This document shows, in pieces, positions 55,115-64,000 of a DNA stretch of 64,000 nucleotides. How positions within the stretch are numbered: the stretch's first letter is position 1; every line of letters begins with the position of its first letter. A model generated the notes under the pieces. That model was not told where the DNA came from and made no database searches. It worked only from the letters and a program-made list of their open reading frames with translations. The DNA comes from Arabidopsis thaliana (Eukaryota; Streptophyta; Magnoliopsida; Brassicales; Brassicaceae), in the NCBI RefSeq assembly GCF_000001735.4, contig NC_003070.9, positions 21,499,971-21,563,970 on the forward strand, in the 5' to 3' direction. The translations under genes and the position numbers were made by a program.

Positions 55115-58086
55115 ATGTTGCAGAGAGCAGCGAGCAATGCTTATTCATGGTGGTGGGCAAGCCACATACGTACAAAACAATCCAAATGGCTCGAACACAA
55201 TCTTCAGGGTACGTTTCTTGATTCACATTTCACCTAATAATAATATTCTTATTTTGTGTGTCATGCATTCCTCAGTCCAAAATGTTCAGAGCAAAGAAAC
55301 AGAGATGATTAAACAAAGAATTATTTTATGTTGTAGATATGGAAGAGAAGGTAGAATATACTCTTAAGATTATAGATGAAGATGGAGACACTTTTGCTAA
55401 AAGAGCTGAGATGTATTACCGTAAAAGACCAGAGATTGTTAATTTCGTGGAGGAAGCTTTTCGTTCATACCGCGCTTTAGCTGAACGTTATGATCATTTA
55501 TCTAGAGAGCTTCAAAGCGCAAACCGTACAATAGCCACAGCTTTCCCTGAACATGTTCAGTTTCCTTTAGAGGATGATAGTGATGAAAATGAAGATTACG
55601 ACGGAAGGCCACGAAAACCGCCTAAGCATCTTCATCTTATTCCCAAGGGGATCAACATACCTGAAGTTCCGGATATTCCTAAGAAGAAAGATTTCAGGAG
55701 TCAGTCTATGATGTTGTCTAGAAAAGGACCAGCTGATCTGAAAAGGAATGTATCTTCTGCACAAGCGAAAAGGGAAGCGGCGATTGTGCGTTCGGGTTTG
55801 AGTAAAGAAGAAGGTTTGGAAGAGATTGATAAACTTCAGAAGGGGATCTTGGCGTTGCAGACTGAGAAGGAGTTTGTGAGGAGCTCATATGAAGAGTCTT
55901 ATGAGAGATATTGGGATTTGGAGAATGAAGTGACTGAGATGCAGAAGAGTGTTTGTAACTTACAAGATGAGTTTGGTCTTGGTGCTTCTATTGATGATAG
56001 CGATGCTAGGACGTTGATGGCGAGTACCGCTTTGAGTTCTTGTAGGGACACACTTGCTAAGCTTGAGGAGAAACAGAAGATATCTATTGAAGAAGCCGAG
56101 ATTGAGAAAGGAAGGATTACTACTGCGAAAGAAAGGTTTTATGCATTGAGGAACAAGTTTGAGAAACCGGAGAGTGATGTTCTTGATGAGGTTATCAGGA
56201 CAGACGAAGAAGAAGAAGATGTGGTTCAAGAATCGAGCTATGAATCTGAGAGAGAAGACTCAAATGAGAATCTTACTGTTGTGAAGCTTGCAGAGAAGAT
56301 TGATGATCTTGTGCATAGGGTGGTTTCATTGGAGACCAATGCTTCCTCTCATACTGCATTGGTGAAGACATTAAGATCAGAGACAGATGAGTTACATGAA
56401 CATATCCGTGGTCTAGAGGAGGACAAAGCAGCTCTTGTTTCGGATGCCACAGTTATGAAACAGAGGATAACGGTGCTTGAAGACGAGCTGAGAAATGTTA
56501 GAAAACTATTCCAGAAAGTAGAAGATCAAAACAAGAATCTACAGAACCAATTCAAGGTAGCTAACAGGACTGTTGATGATTTATCTGGCAAGATACAAGA
56601 TGTGAAGATGGATGAAGATGTTGAAGGAGCTGGAATTTTCCAGGAATTGCCTGTTGTTTCAGGATCAGAAGATTCTCGAGATGATTTGAAGTCAGTCTCA
56701 ACGGAGAAAACGAAGAAAGATGTTATTGCAGTTAAGGAGAGTGAAGATGGTGAAAGAGCTCAAGAAGAGAAACCAGAGATAAAAGATTCTTTTGCGTTAT
56801 CAGAAACCGCAAGCACTTGTTTCGGAACAGAAGCTGAAGATCTGGTGACGGAAGACGAGGATGAAGAGACACCAAACTGGAGACATTTGTTACCAGATGG
56901 CATGGAGGATAGAGAGAAAGTTCTGTTAGATGAATACACATCAGTACTAAGGGATTATAGAGAAGTAAAGAGAAAGTTAGGTGATGTTGAGAAAAAGAAC
57001 CGGGAAGGATTTTTCGAGCTAGCATTACAGTTGAGAGAACTCAAGAATGCTGTTGCTTACAAAGACGTGGAGATTCAGTCGTTACGCCAAAAACTTGACA
57101 CCACTGGGAAAGATTCACCACACCAAGGAGAAGGAAATAACCAGTTGGAACATGAACAAGGACATCATGAAACTGTGAGCATTTCGCCAACTTCTAACTT
57201 TTCGGTTGCCACCACGCCGCATCATCAAGTAGGAGATGTGAAGAGAACACCTGGAAGAACAAAGTCAACTGAGGTTAGGGTGAAATTTGCAGACGTTGAT
57301 GACAGCCCGAGAACAAAGATTCCAACTGTGGAAGACAAAGTGCGTGCAGACATTGACGCGGTGTTGGAAGAGAATCTCGAGTTTTGGTTAAGATTTAGTA
57401 CATCGGTACATCAGATACAGAAGTACCAGACAACAGTTCAAGATCTGAAATCAGAGCTATCGAAACTGAGAATTGAAAGCAAGCAACAACAGGAATCTCC
57501 AAGAAGTAGTAGTAATACTGCAGTTGCATCAGAGGCAAAGCCTATCTATAGACACCTCAGAGAGATTCGAACAGAACTACAGCTATGGCTAGAGAACAGT
57601 GCGGTTCTTAAAGACGAACTCCAGGGAAGGTATGCGTCATTAGCTAATATCCAAGAAGAAATCGCAAGAGTCACGGCTCAATCAGGTGGCAATAAAGTAA
57701 GTGATTCAGAGATTAGTGGTTACCAAGCTGCAAAGTTCCATGGAGAGATACTTAACATGAAACAGGAGAACAAAAGGGTCTCGACCGAACTTCACTCGGG
57801 TCTTGACCGTGTAAGAGCATTGAAAACCGAAGTGGAGAGGATTCTAAGTAAACTAGAAGAGGATCTTGGGATCTCAAGTGCAACAGAAGCAAGAACAACT
57901 CCAAGCAAGAGCTCATCAAGTGGAAGACCGAGGATTCCATTACGGTCATTCTTGTTCGGTGTCAAGTTAAAGAAGAATAGACAGCAAAAGCAATCAGCAT
58001 CATCCCTCTTCTCTTGTGTCAGTCCATCTCCAGGTCTGCATAAACAGTCTAGTTACAGTAGGCCACCTGGGAAGCTCCCTGAATAA
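55115..58086 (+). CDS. NET2B: NET-family actin-binding protein, 947 aa
   Basis: Exon 1 (55115-55208) plus exon 2 (55337-58086), 2,844 nt. Exon 1 supplies the start of the NAB (NET actin-binding) domain, MLQRAASNAYSWWWASHIRT, with the tryptophan cluster. Exon 2 completes it (DMEEKVEYTLKIIDEDGDTF, MYYRKRPEIVNFVEEAFRSYRALAERYDHLS) by about residue 100. Long coiled coils follow at about residues 200-260, 340-450 and 570-620, with an acidic EDEDEETPNWR linker before the last. The C-terminal conserved region has DIDAVLEENLEFWLRF, HLREIRTELQLWLENSAVLKDEL and a basic tail. NET2 proteins link actin to the plasma membrane in pollen tubes. An ATG at 55339 would drop half of the NAB domain and is not the real start. 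Confidence 0.9.
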
Positions 58087-58417
58087 TCAGTCAATCATCT
58101 ATTTGTTATTTGCCTTTTTCAGTTCCTTGTTTTCTAGCTTTTTCTGTCCTGTACCTGTGGAAGAACCAAATGAGATACAAACCAAAGTGAATGTTCTTGC
58201 TTTCACCGTTTTCTAAACTTTGAAATTTACTTTGGAGATTCCGAAGTATATTTAAACTTTGAAATTTACTTTGGAGATTCCGAAGTATATTTAAACTCGT
58301 ATTACTAATTAGTAGTAAGAACCTTATATTTGGAGGTCCTACTGTACATAATCATATTATTGTCCGAGTCCTAAGAAAAAACATTAATGGAAGCACAAAA
58401 ACAATGAAGTAAATGAA
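58087..58417. other. Convergent 3' spacer with a perfect 39-bp tandem duplication
   Basis: A 39-bp unit starting AAACTTTGAAATTTACTTTG occurs twice without mismatch at 58215-58253 and 58254-58292, plus five more bases. It lies in the probable 3' UTR of the NET gene. Confidence 0.85.
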
Positions 58418-61400
58418 CTACAACTCCTTCAGTCCGGTCCCTGTCACGGTTGCTTCATCTTTGGGTTTTGATTTAGTCGCAGCTACAGCTAGAGGTGACA
58501 CCGTGGTAGTACTTTCTTTCTCAGGTGGTTTATCCAATGAACTTTTATCGGTGCAACTGCCAACTACTTCATTTTTCTTAGGCATAAGGCTAGGAGGAGT
58601 CTCCACTTTCGCAGCCACCGCTTTTGCTGTGCCAATCACTGAATTTGCTGGGATGGTTTTATTTGGCGGAAGTGTTGCTGTAACCAAGGGGCTTGCTCTG
58701 TTTCCCTGAGTTTGCTCTTTCTGTACACCAACCGGCTTGGAAGTGACGGTAACTGCTGCTCCCACACTTGGCTTTTGTGGCGTTACAACAGTAGCTGCTG
58801 ATCCCACACTTGGCTTTTGTGGCGTTACAACATTAGCTGCTGCTCCCACACTTGGCTTTTGTGGCGTTACAACAGTAGCTGCTGCTCCCACACTTGGCTT
58901 TTGTGGCGTGACAACAGTAGCTGCCGCTACCACACTTGGCTTTTGTGGCGTGACAACAGTAGCCGCAGGAGCTCTCTGTGTGGGGACCAACCTTGACGAT
59001 GCAAAACTAGGAGGAACTGAATTACTCTGGATTGTAGATCCTTTGGAGAGAGGAGCCATATGTAAAGGCTTAGTAAAGGGTGATGAAGGTATCGTGTGGT
59101 TTGGGCTTCCATTGACTGCATGCCTTAAATTCAAAGGTCCAACCGATTTAGTGTTAGTGGCAGCAGCAGGAACAATCTTTACTGGGTCAGCCTTTGGTGC
59201 TGATAGCATACTTGATGGGCGAGGAAAAGAGGCTGCAGAAGCGGCGGATTTTACAAGCTCAGCCTTTGGTGAAGATATAATACCTGATGTACAAGGCAAA
59301 GAGGCTGCAGAAGCGGCGGATTTTACAAGCTCAGCCTTTGGTGCGGATATAATACCTGATGGACGAGGCATAGAGGCGGTGGTTTTCACAGACTCAACCT
59401 TTGGTGCTGATATCATTCCTGATGGACGAGGCGAAGAGGCTGCAGAAGCAGCGGTTTTTACAGGCTCAGCCTTTGGAGCTGAAATAATACCTGATGGACG
59501 AGGCAAAGAGGCTACAGAGGCGGTGGTTTTCACAGGCTCAACCTTTGGTGCTGATATCATTCCTGATGGACGAGGCAAAGAGGCTGCTGAAGCAGCGGTT
59601 TTTACAGGCTCAACCTTTGGTGCTGAAATAATACCTGATGAACGAGGCAAAGAGGCTGCCACAGCGGTTTTTACAGGCTCAGTATTCAGTGCTGATGATA
59701 TACCTGAAGGACGAGGCATAGAAACTGTGGAAGCGGTTTTTACGGGTTCAGTCTTCGGCACCAACGCAGAAACAGCATTCTTTCCTGGTTCAATCTTAGG
59801 CACTGTTACAGCGGTTGCCAGGCCAGACATACAGGCTGCAGCAGCTACTGAATTAGCAGTTACCATTAGGTCTGCTCTCGAAGTGGAGTTCCCTGTTGTT
59901 TTCTTTACAGGAACTCGAGATTTTGCAACTGGCACTGATGTTGTTGCCCGTGATAATGCTTGAATTTGTGGCTGAGGCTGTTGTTGACCTTGCAATGTAC
60001 TACCACTGCTGGCACCATTGGCTTGTGCTCCCTTGATGGTACCGGATGACAGCATTGGAGTCATACCTACAAACAGTCAAATTGACAAATCTGATTGAGA
60101 TAAGTATAGAGACTAACAAATATCAACTTTGCAAGAAAAAACAATCTAAACAAGTATAACATAGCCTAGAAGAACTACTAAATAGTACAATAAGCTGGAA
60201 GAATCTTCTGTTACTCGTACCTACTGCAAGTTTTTTTGAGGGTAACCGATTTCCCACCGCTAAAGATAATGCACGATTAGCTGCCATTTGTGCTTCTGTT
60301 CGCTGTAGGCCAGTTTGGGTAGAAGTGTTTGAAGTATCAGTCCTTCTCCTTATAGCCCCCCACCGCTGCAAATAAGTAAATTCAGCCAGATTACAGATGT
60401 ATGCTAAATAAACAGCATCACAGATGCCCATACAATGTTGTCCCCAGATATCTTTCTTAACACTACTTACTAAGAAGTATACCTGGAAACATCAGAAATA
60501 GGTGACGAAAAAATATCCACAAAAATGGTGGACAGAGAGATTATTGCCTACAGCAGCTAAAATCTACGTTTTCTACGAGATTATTAATCATAACATTTAG
60601 AGATCCGTTGCCGGGATTTGAACCCGGGAACAATGGGGGGAACCCACATCAAGACCAAACTAGATGACAACGGATATATTTCTAAAGCAATGACCACAAT
60701 TCTGTTGATATCATTCGATAAAGAAGAGTGTGATAATGCCACCTAGTTGCATCTAGACAAAGTGTGACATATATGGTGTAAAAGCCTAAGAGCATAAGGA
60801 GCTCATGAAATTATGTTTCAGAGGGTCTAAGTAAACACTCAGATAATGGTGTAAAGCAGGTAGTAATGCCAAGAACAAGGCACTAACTGAAAAATATAAG
60901 GAAGGCACTGCAATATTAACAACAGAGCAAACCATCACCCCTCATGCCTAGTTGCTATACACTCCAAATCCTAGATCATACTTGTTTTTTTTCTTTTCTA
61001 AAGCAATTAGAAACCCACTTCCTTTGAATCTCAAATTCCTTTACTATATTCCTGTGACTACGAAATAGCTATCTGCGTGATGATTAACGAGACCATGCAT
61101 ATGACACAGAGCAATAATAAAAAGAGAATGCATAAACTTCGTACAAACGCTTAAGCATGCTGAGTCGAGATGATGCACAATGTAATTGAAGAAAATCTAA
61201 AGGTATGAGTAAAATGACGAAACAATATCAGCCCAATGAAATTAAAACCTGTGAGAGTTGTGAGGCTGTTCGCTCTCCTTCAAATTCTTCCTTAGAGATA
61301 AGGGCCCAGCTGCCTTCACCATGTCGCTTAACAGCAGCAATCAGCTCCTCATCCTCCTCAGCTGACCATTTTTTTCTTCTCTTCCGAGGAGCCAAGCTAC

Positions 61401-62699
61401 TGGCTAACCCATTCCCATTATGTCCTTCAGCTGCTTTCGGAAGAAAAACAGGAAAGGTGATATTCATCCCTCTTGATGACCAATATGAGTCTGATGGTTC
61501 CTGAGGCCCCCTATGCAGGCTGTAAGGTATGTTAATGGTCAAGGGAGCCTCAACCGTTGAGTCTTCGGGAATATCGGACTCACTTGGCACATAGGAAGCA
61601 GCCATCACCTAATAAAGGAAAGAAAAGCAGGAAACTTAGCATCATGGTCATTAGGAACTCGTAATAAGCAAACATCAATACCCAAGAATAGTACTAGTAA
61701 CCACCACTTAAGAATCGCTATACACTGACGGAGATTGTCATAGAGAAATCGGACAAAGACTTGAAAAGGGAAAAAGAAGAATCTAAGAAAATTTCTCAGT
61801 GAATTTCCTTCTTACTTACTTTCACATGCGCAACAGCTTCCGTTACTACATCAACACTAACTCCAGGGGATGCTTCCAATTCACACTCCATATCACTATC
61901 ATCATCCTGCACAAGCAAGAGTTCATTCAAATTTGCAAAATTACATCTTGTAATGCAACAGCTATCACATGATACATAAATTCATTCCACCTTAAGACCT
62001 AAATGCTATTCACCAAAATCAAAACAAATAGAACTTTTACTCTACACAACAATATTGAGAACAATAATCACTCATCAGATGCTATCTCCCTAGGTACAAC
62101 AAAAGAATCCCCGGAACAAAAGTTTGCATCCATTGTGAATAACAAGAAACAGAACTAGCAAACAAGGTTCCATCTTCCTTCCATACATCCAGAGAGAACC
62201 AACATTTCAAGAAGCTGAAACAATACCCTAATTGGAAAAAACTCTGATGCAAAATTGAATCTTTCAACAAGATCAATATACATCTGTAACATCAGATAAG
62301 TCAATAAAACTACACAATCAAAATTCTTTGAACCAGAAGTCATTAACGAACCAGAACTCGAGCATTATTTCCCACAGGGACGAGAGAATCTCTATAAGCA
62401 AGATGCCGCCAAAGCAACTGATATTCTCTAGCACTAGTAATTCCAGTACTTGTCTTCTTCACTAACTCATTCCAATTCATCTTTGCTTCAGCATAATACG
62501 CCATTTCTTGTAGCAACTTCAGTATCGTCACAGTATCATATCTGCAAAACAAAACGAGGTCAAAATCAAACGCCGCCACAAATTATAAGAGATGAAATCG
62601 AATATTAACGAAACGAAACAAAAACCTCTGCAAAAGAGTGGCGATGTCTGCTTCACTGATGAACTCTTTCCTCTTCTTATTGTTACTGTTATCAACCAT
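58418..62699 (-). CDS. MYB/SANT-type (homeodomain-like) nuclear protein, 834 aa
   Basis: Exons 62699-62626, 62541-62352, 61906-61820, 61608-61249, 60365-60221 and 60066-58418 total 2,505 nt in frame. The N-terminal helical part (YDTVTILKLLQEMAYYAEAK, SAREYQLLWRHLAYRDSL) precedes a single MYB/SANT repeat, RKKWSAEEDEELIAAVKRHG...GERTASQLSQRWGAIRRR. This repeat resembles TRF/TRB-like telobox-type domains and is split by an intron before RWG. The C-terminal half is low complexity: about eight copies of a ~24-residue Pro/Ser/Ala/Lys unit (PSGIISAPKxEPVKTxAS) and five 14-residue units (ATVVTPQKPSVGAA). Probably DNA- or chromatin-associated; the target is unknown. Recalled as AT1G58220. A telo-box lies 71 bp upstream of the ATG. 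Confidence 0.88.
58761..58970 (-). repeat. Coding minisatellite, five units of 42 bp
   Basis: Units start at 58761, 58803, 58845, 58887 and 58929, each opening with CCCACACTTGGCTTTTGTGG (last: ACCACAC...). Each encodes 14 residues (TVVTPQKPSVGAAA-like) on the minus strand. Near-identical units suggest recent expansion. Confidence 0.9.
59170..59790 (-). repeat. Coding minisatellite, about eight units of 60-72 bp
   Basis: Plus-strand units share CAGGCTCAACCTTTGGTGC or CAAGCTCAGCCTTTGGTG and CCTGATGGACGAGGCAAAG. They encode PRPSGIISAPKxEPVKT-type units separated by Ala/Ser linkers of variable length. Confidence 0.85.
60604..60674 (-). pseudogene. tRNA-Glu-like pseudogene, 71 nt
   Basis: Minus strand: a perfect 7-bp acceptor stem (TCCGTTG/CAACGGA), a paired D-arm (CATC/GATG), and an exact T-arm (CCGGG-TTCAAAT-CCCGG). 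Acceptor and T-arm match plant tRNA-Glu as I know it. The anticodon arm is replaced by TGGG-TTCCC-CCCA, which forms a 4-bp stem with a 5-base loop and no standard anticodon position. It lies in intron 4 of the MYB/SANT gene, same strand. Confidence 0.7.
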
Positions 62700-64000
62700 T
62701 TTTTGTTCGTGGTTTGTAACAGCAATCACATGTTACGATTGAGCCAAATCTGGTGTTGATTTCAGTGACAAACCCTAATTAGGATTTTTGAGAATGAGAG
62801 AGAGATACTGGGAAATTGTTCTAGGGCTTGGAGACGGCGCATCCAATTGTTACCGGAGATGGAGAAGGGAATCGCAGCGATGATCGGCGAGAGGAGGAGA
62901 GTGTGAAAGCGCGTGAAGAGCACGCGTGCGGCTTTGGTTTTTTATTTTCTTTTGAAGAGGAAAAAAAAAAGCGACGGAGGAGGAGGAGGAACGGTTGCAG
63001 TCACGCTCGCCGCTTGACTAGATATTAGAATCTTCTACGATTTTCCAAATGACCGATTTGCCCCTCCGATTTAAGTTTTACTTTTACGGCTTTTTTTCTT
63101 TTCGTTTTTCGACATATGATTTTACGTTATAGTTGGTCAAGTTCTTAATATTTTTTCTCTTAAATCAAATTTATTTTTTATATATAATATTTATTTTAGA
63201 AATGGAAGAGGGCAAAAAAAATTCTCTGTATGATATATATATATCTTAAAAAAAATTAAGAGTAATTTCAATAAATTTAAATACCTACTGTATTCTTTAT
63301 TAATCCAACATCTTTAATGATTTTTAATAGCATATCATTTAACTAAGCATATATTAAAGATTTTATTCATAACATTTACCCTTTTAATACATAGTAGACA
63401 GCTGATTATAAAGAGTTTGTCTGTTTCGTTACTACAATCTAAAACTACATTATATATTTCAAACTTATAGAGCTTGTGTAGTTTACAAGATTTACAAACT
63501 TACTTTCAATAGTGAAATTGAGATTTTATATTTTAAATATAATGATAACAGGTGTGGTGGGTAATGTCGAACAAAAGAAAAGCAGACGATGATGTATCCC
63601 GTTTCCACCTAACAAAAAAACCGGGTTTTGTGTTTCTAAAGATTGTGTCTCTGTGTGCAAGAAGAAGGGTAAAACTTTAGGAGGGACTTTTGTAGGGGGC
63701 ATAATCCCCAAGGAAAAAACCCTACTACATGCTTCTGTTGTGGTTTTTGGCCTTCTGATAACTAATGTCGCTATCAAATTTGTTGACAATAAAACTCATG
63801 TCATACTTGGACCGACGTAGAATTCCTAACATTTTTTATATAATTTTGTTTTGGTATTCAAATTAGTAGACAGTAGACACTAATCTTCTAGACATATATG
63901 CATTATATGAAAAAGATATATCTTTTATATTGGCAAACATGACCTCTTCAACGAACACCTAGTCAACACAAACCATATTATAAGTTCAACTTTTCAAGTC
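62700..64000. other. Right-edge intergenic region
   Basis: Begins with the leader and promoter of the MYB/SANT gene, including a telo-box AAACCCTAA at 62770-62778 and a GA-rich tract. The rest is AT-rich. A minus-strand ORF at 63,526-63,789 and a plus-strand Cys-containing frame at about 63,560-63,830 have no family signature that I recognise. Confidence 0.5.

Noticed and set aside
55339-58086. 915-aa ORF taken as the full NET protein
   Set aside because: It lacks exon 1, which carries the Trp-rich start of the NAB domain and splices in frame.
58761-59790. Regularly spaced repeats resembling a CRISPR array
   Set aside because: Units are contiguous coding minisatellites in a plant gene, without unique spacers or cas genes.
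58737-59963. 408-aa plus-strand ORF opposite the MYB/SANT gene
   Set aside because: It is the antisense of the coding minisatellites; periodicity keeps the complementary frame open. Composition and lack of any domain argue against a gene.
63526-63830. Short ORFs near the right edge, one with several Cys residues
   Set aside because: Considered as a defensin-like or lectin fragment, but there is no signal peptide or recognisable Cys pattern.

Overview
This is plant nuclear DNA. It has intron-rich genes with GT/AG junctions, AT-rich spacers and plant-specific families (TCP factor, dirigent protein, jacalin lectin, NET actin-binding protein, LRR receptor-like proteins). Gene content and order match Arabidopsis thaliana chromosome 1, around AT1G58060 to AT1G58220. 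That assignment is from memory of the proteins and gene order, not from a database search.

Layout. 1-1805 (minus): N-terminal exons of a DExH RNA helicase that runs off the left edge. 2998-3852 (plus): WEB-family-like coiled-coil protein. 4592-7459 (minus): ATP phosphoribosyltransferase, first enzyme of histidine synthesis. 7.5-10.1 kb: duplicated spacer with a MITE-like insert, then a 488-bp solo LTR with a perfect 5-bp target duplication. 10510-11655 (plus): F-box protein. 12710-13915 (minus): TCP8. 15949-17404 (minus): bZIP protein that lacks the invariant basic-region Asn. 20700-20810 and 20992-22254 (plus): a 36-codon upstream ORF followed by a methyltransferase-like protein. 23.1-23.7 kb (minus): FBD/LRR F-box relic. 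24.4-24.6 kb: AT-rich foldback repeat.

25025-29880 holds a complete Ty1/copia element read from the minus strand. I identify it as an ONSEN (ATCOPIA78) copy. It sits inside the first exon of a small plus-strand membrane-protein gene whose second exon also carries a premature stop. 31-34.5 kb: a LINE fragment, a possible lectin exon relic, and a jacalin lectin with one in-frame stop. 36218-36775 (plus): dirigent protein behind a tandemly duplicated promoter. 38040-39741 (minus): ten-exon beta carbonic anhydrase. 40750-48026 (plus): two tandem LRR receptor-like protein genes with the same five-exon structure. 48400-52518 (minus): plastid mechanosensitive channel MSL3. 53651-54496 (plus): SANTA-domain KNL2-type centromere protein. 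55115-58086 (plus): NAB-domain NET protein. 58418-62699 (minus): MYB/SANT protein with two coding minisatellites and a tRNA-Glu-like relic in an intron.

The genes do not form a shared pathway; this is ordinary plant gene order. The most interesting points are the ONSEN insertion that splits a host gene, its altered heat-shock element in the transcribing LTR, the upstream-ORF-controlled methyltransferase-like gene, and the adjacent KNL2-like and NET genes that gene models could fuse. Exon limits were derived by hand from splice signals and reading frame. Several reconstructed lengths (411, 374, 290 and 834 aa) close exactly in frame.
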